DNA of 64,000 nucleotides from Sphingobacterium arenae (GCF_014692505.1 NZ_JACNYK010000008.1:1-64000), one strand, 5' to 3'; shown: positions 25,602 through 34,988, numbered from the stretch's first letter. Program-made: numbers and translations. Notes: a model not told the origin generated them from the sequence alone.

Positions 25602-27296
25602 ATGAACATACGTAACTACAATATCTATTTCAATACGCACACCATCAGCGGGATCATTATCTGTGCCCTGCTGTATGTTATCTTTTTTGCCGGCTCCTTT
25701 TCCTTTTTCAAGCACGAAATACAAGCTTGGCAACATGGCGCCTCGTACGAGGCGAATAAGGAGACTGGAAAAGACTTTGATTTCTTGTTGGATTCGCTCC
25801 GGCAAACCCATAATCTACAAGGTAGGGACATTACCTTCTACCTACAGCCCCATTCCCTCGGGGCTTCGGTAAACATGAGCGTATCGAAAGATACGACGGT
25901 CAGTAAACCGCAGCAAGCGCCAGAAGGGCAAAGGCGCGGCCGCCGAGGTGGCGGAGACAACGCGTTCTTTTATTATGATTTCCATCAGGAAAAAGCGAGT
26001 ACCTATGCAGAAAGTTACGATATGGGCGAATTTCTCTACCGTTTACATTTCCTAGCCCAACTGAATCAAGTACCCATAAATATAGGCATGCCGTTTGGCT
26101 ATACGGTGGCTGGACTCGTATCCTTTCTATTTCTCTTCGCATTGATTACGGGTTTATTGCTACATTGGGATAAAATCGTGTCCAATTTCTTTATCTTCCG
26201 GCCCTGGAGCAAATGGAAAACGGTATGGACAGATATGCATACCGCGCTGGGTGTCATTGGCTTCCCGTTTCAATTTATTTTTGCGTTGACCGGTATCATC
26301 CTGATCGTCAATTGGGTACTCGTGAAGCCCCTGACAAACTATCTATACGAGGGCAAACAAGAAGCGCTCTATCAGGATTTAGGCTTTTCGGATAGCCAGA
26401 CCTACGAATACCTATACCAGCCTATCGATCAGGACTTCAACATGGAGCATTATCTGGCAGAACTGAATCAAAAATGGAGCGGTGCCGAATTCAGTCGCAT
26501 TTTTATCAAAAATTACGGCGATGAAAGCATGCACCTTATCGTTCATGCCAAGCCAAATCCAAAGCTCAATTTCTCGGGAGAAGGAAAGGCGATCTACCGA
26601 ATCCACGATAAAAGTCTAGTCTATGAGAAGGATCCACACAGCAACTCTTCTTATAAGGATAAGGTATCCAGCATTATTTATCACCTGCATTTTGGTGATT
26701 TTGGCGGGTATCCGGTGAAGATTACCTTTTTCATCTTAGGTATCATGGGCTGTATTGTCATCATCTCCGGCATCTTGATCTGGCTGGTAGCCCGAGACAA
26801 AAAGAATATACCGAAGCACAAACGCGTGTTCAACTTTTGGGCAAGTAATGTCTTCGTGGCCATCTGTTTGACGATGTTTCCCGTGACCGCCTTGACCTTT
26901 ATCGCCGTTAAGGTTTATCCGGAAGTAAACCAGTCCTTTATCTATAACGTTTATTTTTACAGCTGGCTGGTGTTCTCCGTCTTTTATATCATACGAAGAA
27001 ATCTCCGGGCGACCAATAAAGAGACGCTTCTACTGGGTGCATTGTTGGGTTTTTGTATCCCCGTTGTGAACGGGCTATATGGTGGCAACTGGATTTGGAA
27101 GACCTTTGCTGCCGGCGAAACTGATATTCTGTTTTTTGATCTATTGTGGATTGCTATTTCGGTTGTGGCACTGATAGCATTTGTTAAGATACAACGGGAT
27201 GGCGGGAAACAGGACGACGCCAAAAAAAATGTCGGTAAGGTTTCAGCACCACCTGTACGTGGCCGGAAAATAATTAAGAAACCTGTTACGGAATAA
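25602..27296 (+). CDS. PepSY-domain inner-membrane protein (XusC-like siderophore reductase)
   Basis: A 564-residue PepSY-associated TM protein. It starts MNIRNYNIYFNTHTISGIIICALLYVIFF (His in the first helix), has a periplasmic PepSY segment, LYRLHFLAQL, a central helix pair with LLHWDKIVSNFF and WSKWKTVWTDMHTALGVIGFPFQFIFALTGIILI, then SIIYHLHFGDFGG and further helices to about 530. Paired His residues in the helices fit haem binding and ferric-siderophore reduction. XusC of Bacteroides thetaiotaomicron is the closest described role: it acts in the inner membrane after XusA and XusB bring the siderophore in. A Gly-Arg-rich insert (GQRRGRRGGGDNA, about 105-117) is unusual. Confidence 0.85.
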   Translation: MNIRNYNIYFNTHTISGIIICALLYVIFFAGSFSFFKHEIQAWQHGASYEANKETGKDFDFLLDSLRQTHNLQGRDITFYLQPHSLGASVNMSVSKDTTVSKPQQAPEGQRRGRRGGGDNAFFYYDFHQEKASTYAESYDMGEFLYRLHFLAQLNQVPINIGMPFGYTVAGLVSFLFLFALITGLLLHWDKIVSNFFIFRPWSKWKTVWTDMHTALGVIGFPFQFIFALTGIILIVNWVLVKPLTNYLYEGKQEALYQDLGFSDSQTYEYLYQPIDQDFNMEHYLAELNQKWSGAEFSRIFIKNYGDESMHLIVHAKPNPKLNFSGEGKAIYRIHDKSLVYEKDPHSNSSYKDKVSSIIYHLHFGDFGGYPVKITFFILGIMGCIVIISGILIWLVARDKKNIPKHKRVFNFWASNVFVAICLTMFPVTALTFIAVKVYPEVNQSFIYNVYFYSWLVFSVFYIIRRNLRATNKETLLLGALLGFCIPVVNGLYGGNWIWKTFAAGETDILFFDLLWIAISVVALIAFVKIQRDGGKQDDAKKNVGKVSAPPVRGRKIIKKPVTE

Positions 27297-27310
27297 AATT
27301 GTAAAACAGA

Positions 27311-27340
27311 AAAGGGGGCTGTACGTGTACAGCCCCCTTT
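27311..27340. terminator. Bidirectional intrinsic terminator between convergent operons
   Basis: A perfect 14-base-pair hairpin with a 2-base centre (AAAGGGGGCTGTAC / GTACAGCCCCCTTT). A-rich and T-rich flanks allow use from both strands. It separates the plus-strand PepSY gene (stop 27296) from the minus-strand DUF4374 gene (stop 27361). Confidence 0.9.
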
Positions 27341-27360
27341 CACATGAAACCAAAAATAGA

Positions 27361-28563
27361 TTATTTTAATTTGTTGATATGGTATACTCGCGTCACACCA
27401 GGGTCGATTTCAGCACCTTTCTTAACGGTGTTTGTGGCCATGTTGTATTCATAGATAAACCATTTCGATTCAGGTGTTTTAACAGCCGTGTATAGGTTGC
27501 CATCTTGTATCAGATTGATTGTGGTTGTGGCTTCGCCTCCGGTCATTTCGTCTAGGTTTGCAACGATTTTTTTGCTGGCTACATCAATGACATACGGTCT
27601 TATATACGCCTTTCCTTCACCTAACCAAGAGAGATCACCACCTTTTACAGCATACTCTTTCAGGTCGAACAGGTAATCCTGATCAAATTCCGTTTCGTCC
27701 TTATTGACACGGAGTAGCGCGTAGGTATCTTCAGTTTTACCTGTTGTCAGGACATACAGGTTATTATCGTCGTCCAAAAACGAATAGTTTTCGCGTTGCC
27801 AGTGTCCGGCTACAATGCTTGCCCGATCATCGCTCATGATATGTCCGTTTTCCATACTCGGATAATCACATATATATACATAGGCGTTTTGGTTCACCGG
27901 CTTGTAATCGAACGTATAATAGTACAATCCGAAATACGCTTTTCCGTCGCTAATGCGTGCACTGGTAACATTGAGAATGGTTGGATCCACCGTCCCATCT
28001 GGTTTGTACACCGTGTAATCCAAGGTTGGAATCTGGGCTTTCAACGTCTTATTAATCGTCATGTCCTTTGTATTCATAAAGAATATGCTATATTCGAATA
28101 CTTTCTTTTCCGCGTTAGCGTCGCTACCGTTCGTTGAAGTGAAAACAATCTCGTCTGTTGTGCTCAATTCGCTGGCTACCTTTCCAAGATAGAAGGCCCC
28201 TGGAAAAGCATAATTATCCACCTCTACGAGTTCGTCTCCTTTTTCATTGATTTGAAGCTTACTGAAACGTGTACCATCGTTGGACATGTAATAGTAGCCA
28301 TTAAAGAAATAGGCGTATCCCGCGTAGCGCGCCTGCGGAAGGTAACCGGAGATATCGATTCCTTTATTATTCTGCGGAGACAACAACGTGTCTTTCATGA
28401 TCTCGTCGGTCGTCAGTAAATACGATCCGTTTTCGGTGGCTACCCACACCGAATATTCGGAGTTTTCGGCGCCGGGGACGTCTGGGACATTCGGGCTATC
28501 TTCGCACGCGGAGAATAAGGTTGCTGCAATGGCACAATAACCAATTAATCTGTTTTTTTTCAT
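27361..28563 (-). CDS. DUF4374 surface lipoprotein, XusB-like (copy 1)
   Basis: A 400-residue lipoprotein: short signal peptide, Cys at about 20 (ATLFSAC) followed by acidic EDSPN, which suits surface export in Bacteroidota. The body is a beta-propeller-like DUF4374 repeat protein (SVWVATENGSYLLTTDEIM; YAYFFNGYYYMSNDGTRFSKLQI; LLRVNKDETEFDQDYLFDLK). In Bacteroides thetaiotaomicron the DUF4374 protein XusB binds ferric enterobactin and works with receptor XusA. It lies 34 bases downstream of the receptor at 28598 and ends at the terminator 27311-27340. The siderophore it binds is unknown. Confidence 0.85.
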   Translation of the reverse strand: MKKNRLIGYCAIAATLFSACEDSPNVPDVPGAENSEYSVWVATENGSYLLTTDEIMKDTLLSPQNNKGIDISGYLPQARYAGYAYFFNGYYYMSNDGTRFSKLQINEKGDELVEVDNYAFPGAFYLGKVASELSTTDEIVFTSTNGSDANAEKKVFEYSIFFMNTKDMTINKTLKAQIPTLDYTVYKPDGTVDPTILNVTSARISDGKAYFGLYYYTFDYKPVNQNAYVYICDYPSMENGHIMSDDRASIVAGHWQRENYSFLDDDNNLYVLTTGKTEDTYALLRVNKDETEFDQDYLFDLKEYAVKGGDLSWLGEGKAYIRPYVIDVASKKIVANLDEMTGGEATTTINLIQDGNLYTAVKTPESKWFIYEYNMATNTVKKGAEIDPGVTRVYHINKLK

Positions 28564-28597
28564 CTGTATATTGCTTTTTTTGATGATGATGTATAAA

Positions 28598-31087
28598 TTA
28601 TAGTAATGATATTCTAAATTTCATGTAAAATGCTCGCCCTGGCTTTTGGAGGCGAAAGTTGTCATAGGCACGTTCATCGGATAAGTTTCTGACCTCTCCG
28701 GAAATATTATACCGGTTCCGATTCCACGAATAGCTTACGATCAACGAATGGACTAATTGTGTAGGGATATAATTTTTGGAAGCCAGCGAACCAAGATGGC
28801 TATCGCTGAGATAAAACCATTTGGTGTACTGCGTATTCCAGGATATCTGCGTACGGCTACCTTTGCTAAACCAATCGTTTTGTGCAAAGCTTAGATCAAG
28901 ATTACCATATGTCCAAGGTCGGTTCGGAATCTGATAGCCATACGTAAGGCTCACTTCCTGGTTGGTGTCGTCGGTAAATTTTTGATTGTCTATGGCGTTG
29001 TCATAGCTGCCGTTGAGGGAGGCTGTAAAAATATCTTTATAACCGTAACGCAACTCGATATCTCCACCGTACAATTTCACGCCCGGAATATTATAGTATT
29101 GATATTTATCCCGCTCGTCATCGGCAACGATCCTGACGTTGATATAATCCTGTGCCAACCGGTAGAAACCAGAGATATCAAAATTTATAAAATGATCGTC
29201 ATTAAAAAATGTATTGTAATAAAATCCGCCATTGACGTTGTCGCTACGTTCTGGCTTGATGTCCCAATTGGCAAGATAGTTTTGTCCATCGCCATATAAT
29301 GCGTTCATCGTAGGCATATTATAGGCCCTCTCCGCCGAGAACTTTACACCGCCATCTTTGAAAATCCGATAACGGGAAGCTAAACTATAGCCTTGGTATC
29401 CAAAATATCTTGACTGCGAAATAATGGAACCATCCAATACCTCATTGTAATCTCCAAATATGCGTTGATCTTCTTGCTTGTACGTATCTAAACCATAGTA
29501 TTTTACAGCAATGTTGTTTACCAGTCGCTTGTCCAACCATTGGTTTTGCCACGCCAATCCCACGATATTCCTGACCATATTGCTTGGTAATCCGGAGGTG
29601 TTATTGTTTAAAATAATATCGTAAGATTGACGGCTATTGGTATTGACATTATAGTTGAGATTTAGACTATGGTTCCGGCTTTCATCAAAATCATAGTTGA
29701 AATTCATCCTACCCAGCACACTGTTGGTATTATACCTATCGTGAATCGGGTCATTTTCGGCTTGTCCGGTCGTATTAGGTATGGGCGCGCCGCCCCATTC
29801 GTAGTTGTATCGCGCCGTATCCCGGACATGCGACACATCATAGCCATAGTTCGCATAAATATCGGCAAATAACCGATCAACGATAAAATTTTGCTTTTTA
29901 TAACTAATCGTAGGCATGATATAGGTTGATTCCCTCCAATTACCGCCATAAACCGTATTGATTGTCGCGCCAAGCTGATTTTCTTTGTTGTTTGCCGAAT
30001 AGGTCAATCCAACAAAGAATTGATCTGCCCAACTTTTATCCCGCAAGCCGACTTCGACCTGACCCATGGCGGAATAGTAGCGGTCTTTGAACCGTCGGAC
30101 TTCGTCGATAGGGACGAATTTATTATTGACCACTTTTTCAAAGACAACACCGTATTCTTTTTCGGTGTACATTTTGTAATTGTTGTCCGAATAATTATAG
30201 AAGGCGTTTGCCCGAACCGAGAGGTTGTTTTTAGGGTTCGTGTACATTCCTACCAAAGACGATTGGTGTGTATTGAAAGATCCGTAGCTATAACTAAAAT
30301 CGAGAAAGTGCCTATTCCTCTTCTTGGTAATGATATTGACGGCTCCCCCAAGCGCATCCGAACCTAAAAATGCCGGGACGACACCTTTATATATCTCGAT
30401 TCGGTCCACTAAATTTACCGGGATATTATTTAACGACATAGCCGAGCCAAAATCATCCATCGGAACGCCATCGATATAGATTTTAGCCGCCAATCCATTG
30501 ATGCGAAAAACAAAATTTGAACCCAAGCCGCCATCTTCCCTAAAAGTAACGCCGGGTGCGGTACGGAGGATTTGATTGACATTCGCGGTTTGGTTCGCAT
30601 ATTGGTTCATATCAATAACGCTCACATTGAACCCGGATCTTTTTATTTCGTGAACGCGTCTTTGGTTTTCGGTTTGGCCTTTCACGCTAATCGCTTCAAT
30701 GACACGATCATCTATCTTTAGCTGAAAGTCTTTATACCTTTCACTTTCTTTCAGTAGCGCGCGTTCCGTAATGTAGCCAACGACAGTCACCTCAACGGAA
30801 ACCTGCTGTTTTTGGCCAATTTCCAATTTGTAAAACCCATCTATATCGGTGCTTGTTTGGAGGTTCGTACCCACGATGCTAACGGTTGCATTTTCGATAG
30901 CTTTTCCAAAGGAGTCCTTCACATACCCCGAGATGAAAGACTGCACGATACCGTGCATACTCCCTTGCTGTGGAAAAATAGTTTCGCTCGAATGGCTTGC
31001 TGTCGAAGCCAAGATTCCTGCAGGATTATAGGCAAAAATCCCCACAGCCAACAGCATGGCTGTATAAAATTTATTATATTGCATCAC
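28598..31087 (-). CDS. TonB-dependent outer-membrane receptor, XusA-like (copy 1)
   Basis: An 829-residue receptor. After the signal peptide (MMQYNKFYTAMLLAVGIFA) comes a carboxypeptidase-like regulatory domain (GYVKDSFGKAIENATVSIVG, about 55-130). The plug follows with YIDGVPMDDFGSAMSLNNIPV and RIEIYKGVVPAFLGSDALGGAVNII, and then a 22-strand-type barrel ending in the aromatic strand AFYMKFRISLL. Pairing with a DUF4374 lipoprotein and an inner-membrane PepSY protein points to ferric-xenosiderophore import. Its promoter, leader and first codons are nearly identical to those of the receptor at 32738-34921. Confidence 0.92.
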   Translation of the reverse strand: MMQYNKFYTAMLLAVGIFAYNPAGILASTASHSSETIFPQQGSMHGIVQSFISGYVKDSFGKAIENATVSIVGTNLQTSTDIDGFYKLEIGQKQQVSVEVTVVGYITERALLKESERYKDFQLKIDDRVIEAISVKGQTENQRRVHEIKRSGFNVSVIDMNQYANQTANVNQILRTAPGVTFREDGGLGSNFVFRINGLAAKIYIDGVPMDDFGSAMSLNNIPVNLVDRIEIYKGVVPAFLGSDALGGAVNIITKKRNRHFLDFSYSYGSFNTHQSSLVGMYTNPKNNLSVRANAFYNYSDNNYKMYTEKEYGVVFEKVVNNKFVPIDEVRRFKDRYYSAMGQVEVGLRDKSWADQFFVGLTYSANNKENQLGATINTVYGGNWRESTYIMPTISYKKQNFIVDRLFADIYANYGYDVSHVRDTARYNYEWGGAPIPNTTGQAENDPIHDRYNTNSVLGRMNFNYDFDESRNHSLNLNYNVNTNSRQSYDIILNNNTSGLPSNMVRNIVGLAWQNQWLDKRLVNNIAVKYYGLDTYKQEDQRIFGDYNEVLDGSIISQSRYFGYQGYSLASRYRIFKDGGVKFSAERAYNMPTMNALYGDGQNYLANWDIKPERSDNVNGGFYYNTFFNDDHFINFDISGFYRLAQDYINVRIVADDERDKYQYYNIPGVKLYGGDIELRYGYKDIFTASLNGSYDNAIDNQKFTDDTNQEVSLTYGYQIPNRPWTYGNLDLSFAQNDWFSKGSRTQISWNTQYTKWFYLSDSHLGSLASKNYIPTQLVHSLIVSYSWNRNRYNISGEVRNLSDERAYDNFRLQKPGRAFYMKFRISLL

Positions 31088-31109
31088 TTTAGTTTGACGA
31101 TTAAAGTAT

Positions 31110-31154
31110 GGTAGATGTATCTACCGCCGGGAGGTCTGGGTGCAACCAGACCTC
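31110..31154 (-). promoter_or_regulatory. Two-hairpin leader RNA of receptor operon 1
   Basis: In the predicted 5' untranslated RNA, GAGGTCTGG...CCAGACCTC (31131-31154, nine pairs, six-base loop) is followed by GGTAGAT...ATCTACC (31110-31125, seven pairs, two-base loop), ending about 22 bases before the ATG. Both hairpins recur exactly at the second receptor. There is no T-run, so it is not an obvious terminator. It may control translation or stability, or bind a protein. The function is inferred only from conservation. Confidence 0.55.
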
Positions 31155-31203
31155 TTTCTTTTCTTTATTTAACTGCTGTTAGTAACCTTTATCTCATGTT
31201 GTA

Positions 31204-31226
31204 TTATTTAGATTAAATACAAATAA
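31204..31226 (-). promoter_or_regulatory. Fur-like operator dyad at receptor operon 1
   Basis: On the minus strand it reads TTATTTG-N9-TAAATAA, with ATCTAAATAA as the stronger half. It sits just downstream of the -7 element, over the predicted start of transcription, as in the PepSY operon and the second receptor operon. Confidence 0.6.
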
Positions 31227-31231
31227 TGAGG

Positions 31232-31262
31232 CAAAGGTAAATATTAATGGGATATTTCCAAA
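31232..31262 (-). promoter_or_regulatory. Promoter of receptor operon 1
   Basis: TACCTTTG (31232-31239, minus strand) matches the TAnnTTTG -7 element and TTTGG (31258-31262) the -33 element, with an 18-base spacer. The start is predicted near 31227, which leaves a leader of about 140 bases. Confidence 0.7.
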
Positions 31263-31379
31263 AAGAATTTTTTGAATTTGGGAGGGTTTCATTGATGTTG
31301 GCCGACTGCGAAGCAGGCACCTGGGTCTAATACGGGATTTGCGGAGCTGATGCAACACGGAAGCTAAATGAAAGAAAAA

Positions 31380-31399
31380 GGGTTGTACGCGTACAACCC
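31380..31399. terminator. Intrinsic terminator downstream of DUF4374 copy 2
   Basis: GGGTTGTAC and GTACAACCC form a nine-pair hairpin around a self-complementary GC, flanked by A-rich and TT sequence. It follows the minus-strand gene ending at 31443. Its TGTACGCGTACA core resembles the TGTACGTGTACA core of the terminator at 27311, so the two operons share terminator as well as promoter ancestry. Between it and the promoter at 31262 I see nothing else. Confidence 0.8.
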
Positions 31400-31442
31400 C
31401 TTCTACATAAAACAAACAATAGATTGCACTAAAGCAATACCA

Positions 31443-32702
31443 TTAATACTTCAATTGGTGAATACCTGTAATGGTACCGCCCACCACTTTTAAGCCTTGC
31501 TTGGCGGTAGCCGTCGTCGCATCAAACTCGTATACATAGCTACTTCCGCTTTCCAGCGTTAGTCCTACATATGCTTTTGTTTTATCTTCGGAAATCGCAC
31601 CGTAGTTGGTCGTGGTGGCACTCTTTATATTATCAGGAAGTCCCGAAACCATCTTAACAGTTTGCTCATAAACATCTACAACAGCAAATTTAACCCCTGC
31701 TAGCGATTTTGCTGCTCCATAGGTCTGGACTAAGAACTTACCATTACCGAAATAACGGGCAGCATTGATTTTGTAACCACCTGTTTTTTCCTCAAAACTG
31801 AAAAAGTAATCCTGATCAAATTCTGTTGTCCCTTTATTGATTCTGACAATAGCTGATGGATTTTTGCTGATCAATACATCTTCACCATTCACGGATCTGG
31901 TTTTGGAAGCTCCAGAGAAACCATAAGCATCGCCCCTTTCATCCACAAAAATCCCATTCTTAAAGTATTCACCCAAGACGCCGGTACGGTTGTCTTTGAT
32001 TACCTTTTCCAGTTTCAGCTCTGGATACGAGAACACCGCCACCCAGGTGCTGTCCGGATATTCGGTATCAAACGTTGCATTACAACATCCCTTGATACTC
32101 ATATAAGGAGCATAAACTTTATCCTCCACTTGTGTAGCCCAAGTAAAGTGTGCACGTTCACCATTTCCAGCAAGTTTCACAACATTCACCGATGCTTCTC
32201 CTACTAACTGTGGATCTTTTGCATTTACCCGGAAAAAGCCGGCATTCTCATTGCCTGAACGCGGGACTTTGATCAGCAATACCTCATCATTTACCGGTGT
32301 GAATACCTGTACTGTTTCGGCCACAAAATCACTCGCCTCCGTCAGCTTTCCTTCCCCATTTAACACGTAGGAGGTCACCGCTCCGGGATTACCTTGTCCG
32401 TACAGCATACTGAAAAATCGGTTTTGGTTGGTCATATAATACCGATAGGTACCCCGTTGTTCTAAGCCATTTCCCGATGTACTGATCGACCCCTTGGTGA
32501 GATCGTCCACAGTCAGCAGATAATCTGCCGTACCGGCTTCGGCACTGTTGGGGTGTGCAGCAACGATGTATTTCGTGTTGGTTAAATCTCCATCATCCTC
32601 ACCGGGACCTGGTTGCGGATTAACCGGATCATCCGAACAGGAGATGGCAACAAATGCGCAGGCTAACCCAAGCGCAGCCAGAACGTTTATTCTTTTCTTC
32701 AT
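31443..32702 (-). CDS. DUF4374 surface lipoprotein, XusB-like (copy 2)
   Basis: A 419-residue lipoprotein with Cys at about 22 (CAFVAISC) followed by SDDPVNPQPGPGEDDG, a flexible acidic tether. The rest is DUF4374-like: KYIVAAHPNSAEAGTADYLLTVDDL, RYYMTNQNRFFSMLYGQG, AIVRINKGTTEFDQDYFFSFEE. The EFDQDYxF motif is shared with copy 1. It is 35 bases downstream of its receptor. It has a Cys-Cys pair (KGCCNAT, about 206-212) absent from copy 1. Predicted to bind a ferric siderophore at the cell surface. Confidence 0.85.
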   Translation of the reverse strand: MKKRINVLAALGLACAFVAISCSDDPVNPQPGPGEDDGDLTNTKYIVAAHPNSAEAGTADYLLTVDDLTKGSISTSGNGLEQRGTYRYYMTNQNRFFSMLYGQGNPGAVTSYVLNGEGKLTEASDFVAETVQVFTPVNDEVLLIKVPRSGNENAGFFRVNAKDPQLVGEASVNVVKLAGNGERAHFTWATQVEDKVYAPYMSIKGCCNATFDTEYPDSTWVAVFSYPELKLEKVIKDNRTGVLGEYFKNGIFVDERGDAYGFSGASKTRSVNGEDVLISKNPSAIVRINKGTTEFDQDYFFSFEEKTGGYKINAARYFGNGKFLVQTYGAAKSLAGVKFAVVDVYEQTVKMVSGLPDNIKSATTTNYGAISEDKTKAYVGLTLESGSSYVYEFDATTATAKQGLKVVGGTITGIHQLKY

Positions 32703-32737
32703 GATATTTAAATTTTATGTTTGTGAATAAATAAGCT

Positions 32738-34921
32738 TTATTGAGAAATGAAATAGCGCAATTTCAAGAAGAAACCGCGGCTGGGTTTCGGCAGACTGAA
32801 ATTATCGTACAGCCGCGCATCGGTGAGATTCTTGCATTCCAAACCGACATTGTATTTCCCGTTGGACAGCGCATATACGATATTGACATCATGCGCGAAC
32901 TGTGTCGGTATGATATGCTTTCCTTCCGATCCTTGGCTTGGCCAAAACAGATACATATTATGGACGTAGAGCAAATTATATCCGATGGATAGGTTATTGC
33001 CTTTTCCACCCAAATCCGTCAGGAAAACAGATGCATCTGCATTACCATAGAGATATGGAATATTCGGCATACGATCTTTGTAGACCAGACTTATTTCAGT
33101 TGCTTCTGGATTATCGTACATCGTCATGTTCCGAAAGTTATGGTAGGAAAGGCTTGCTCCCGCAGAAATCAGGTTGTGATAAGAATAACGGACCTCACCA
33201 TCCACGCCCATATTGGTGGCACGGGCCAAGTTCTCCATGATATAACGCGTCTGATTGGTCTGTAACCGCTCACGTATAAAATCATGCGCGTCCCGGTAAA
33301 GCCAACCCGCATTTAGTGCAAAGCGGTGATCCGGGGTGACGTTGAAAAAATAGCCAACACCTACGTTAACATTATCACTGGATTCGGGTTTCAGTTCTAG
33401 ATTACTTACGCGGTTTACCATATCGCCGAAAATCTCAAAGGCTTCTGGCATTCGCTTGGCGTTTTCATAAGAAGCTTTAATCTGCAGATCGGGATTCACA
33501 AAATAGGAAGCAGCAACTCCATAACCCACTTTATTGTAGTTCATTTTCTGTGTTTCGTAGGCCACATCCCCCCAGTTTCCTGATGGATTATAGGAAGAAG
33601 TAGAAGTTAACCGCTGATTGTAATTTTTAAAGAATGCGCTCGCCACCCATTTTCCATCATGATTGTAACGATAATCAATCCCCGTCATGTTCTTCCGCGT
33701 GCGGGAAGGCATCTCATAGGCTTCATTCTCAGGAAAGAGTTCGTCCGAGCCGCGGCGGTCAAAAGTGGTAAAAACATTATTGACAACAATAGCATGCCGC
33801 TTATTGATGTCGTAACTCAATGTAGCGGTAGCAAGCCCGGTATTATCGCTGTATTTATAGAGCGTATAACTCCGTTCGCCCCCTGGCGCATCTTGGTATT
33901 TGGTATTTTGTAACCAATCGTAGCGCACATTCACCGTATCGATATTCTGTTCTTTCCCGACATTGATATTGGCATTCAGCGTAGCGGTCAGCCCCTTTAT
34001 AAAAAGATCCTTCTCATAGTAGCGTAAGGTCGGCATAACGATATTTCCTCGACGATGTGCACTTCCGAATACGCTTTCGATCTGTGCTCCGGTCTGTATC
34101 TCCTGGTAGGTCTTTCCTAATTGTACGCCTATCATTAGCCGATCGGCATATTTTTTATCCACCACACCGACATTGGCCATAACCACTTCGTTGTGATAAG
34201 TGTCGTGGAAACGTCGAATGTATTGGGCTGGTTCCCGCTTCCAAGTATTGATATTCGACGGTTCCATCCACATGCGGTAATTGTTGTCGGAATAGTTCTG
34301 ATAGGCATTGACCTGCACGGTGAAGCCCGATTTGGCTGTCCAGCCTGCGTTGATGTTCGTTCGGTGGGTATTGAAAGAACCGTAAGAATAGGACGCGTCC
34401 AGATAGCTTCGGTTTCGGGTTTTTGTCACAATATTGATTGCTCCGCCCATCGCATCGGACCCCAGCCAAACGGGTACAACGCCACGGTATATCTCGACAC
34501 GCTCGGCGAGATTAACGGGAATATTGTTCAACTGAAACGATGAACCGAATCCCTCCATCGGAACACCATCGATAAAAATTTTGATCTGCTTGCCGGTGAA
34601 CCCGTTGATGGAGATATTCATATCCGAGCCCACACCACCCGATTCACGGACACGAACCCCTGACACGCGGTCAATGGCATGCCCGATATCTAATGTGGAA
34701 TTGTGGAGTTTGGTAGCATCGATGGCCGTTACGTTGTAGGCCTGCCGGTTAATTTCATGTACGCGGGTGCGGCCCATAACGACCACACTGTCGATCAGCC
34801 GCTGGTCTTGGAGTGAGTCGGCACGGGTTGTATCGCGTTGCACCACCTGCGCCTTCGGGGATCCCATAGAAATCCCTATAGCCAACAGTATGGCTGTATA
34901 AAATTTATTATATTGCATCAC
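32738..34921 (-). CDS. TonB-dependent outer-membrane receptor, XusA-like (copy 2)
   Basis: A 727-residue receptor, shorter than copy 1 because the carboxypeptidase-like regulatory domain is missing: the signal peptide (MMQYNKFYTAILLAIGI) leads within about 45 residues to the plug (VVVMGRTRVHEINRQAYNVTAID). The plug has FIDGVPMEGFGSSFQLNNIPV and RVEIYRGVVPVWLGSDAMGGAINIV. The barrel ends GFFLKLRYFISQ. Signal-peptide codons and leader are nearly identical to copy 1, but the barrel is not, so the two probably take up different siderophores. Confidence 0.92.
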   Translation of the reverse strand: MMQYNKFYTAILLAIGISMGSPKAQVVQRDTTRADSLQDQRLIDSVVVMGRTRVHEINRQAYNVTAIDATKLHNSTLDIGHAIDRVSGVRVRESGGVGSDMNISINGFTGKQIKIFIDGVPMEGFGSSFQLNNIPVNLAERVEIYRGVVPVWLGSDAMGGAINIVTKTRNRSYLDASYSYGSFNTHRTNINAGWTAKSGFTVQVNAYQNYSDNNYRMWMEPSNINTWKREPAQYIRRFHDTYHNEVVMANVGVVDKKYADRLMIGVQLGKTYQEIQTGAQIESVFGSAHRRGNIVMPTLRYYEKDLFIKGLTATLNANINVGKEQNIDTVNVRYDWLQNTKYQDAPGGERSYTLYKYSDNTGLATATLSYDINKRHAIVVNNVFTTFDRRGSDELFPENEAYEMPSRTRKNMTGIDYRYNHDGKWVASAFFKNYNQRLTSTSSYNPSGNWGDVAYETQKMNYNKVGYGVAASYFVNPDLQIKASYENAKRMPEAFEIFGDMVNRVSNLELKPESSDNVNVGVGYFFNVTPDHRFALNAGWLYRDAHDFIRERLQTNQTRYIMENLARATNMGVDGEVRYSYHNLISAGASLSYHNFRNMTMYDNPEATEISLVYKDRMPNIPYLYGNADASVFLTDLGGKGNNLSIGYNLLYVHNMYLFWPSQGSEGKHIIPTQFAHDVNIVYALSNGKYNVGLECKNLTDARLYDNFSLPKPSRGFFLKLRYFISQ

Positions 34922-34943
34922 TTTAGTTTGACGATTAAAGTAT

Positions 34944-34988
34944 GGTAGATGTATCTACCGCCGGGAGGTCTGGGTGCAACCAGACCTC
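34944..34988 (-). promoter_or_regulatory. Two-hairpin leader RNA of receptor operon 2
   Basis: The same two stems as at 31110-31154: GAGGTCTGG/CCAGACCTC at 34965-34988 and GGTAGAT/ATCTACC at 34944-34959. No base changes occur in either stem. Confidence 0.55.

Larger units (their letters stand above)
31047..31262. repeat. Duplicated promoter-leader-start block, copy 1
   Basis: This block covers the promoter, the leader and the first codons of the receptor gene. It is nearly identical to 34881-35090. The stretch from the start codon through the two leader hairpins matches essentially base for base, and differences cluster in the middle of the leader (31155-31200). The two receptor genes otherwise differ strongly, so this is a recent duplication or conversion of the control region, or strong selection on it. 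Confidence 0.85.

Noticed and set aside
31110..31128. GGCGGTAG on the minus strand in the receptor leader, like the ops element recognised by RfaH.
   Set aside because: It arises from the conserved hairpin plus flanking CCGCC, lies upstream of a receptor rather than a glycan operon, and the bases after the core do not fit ops well. Treated as coincidence.
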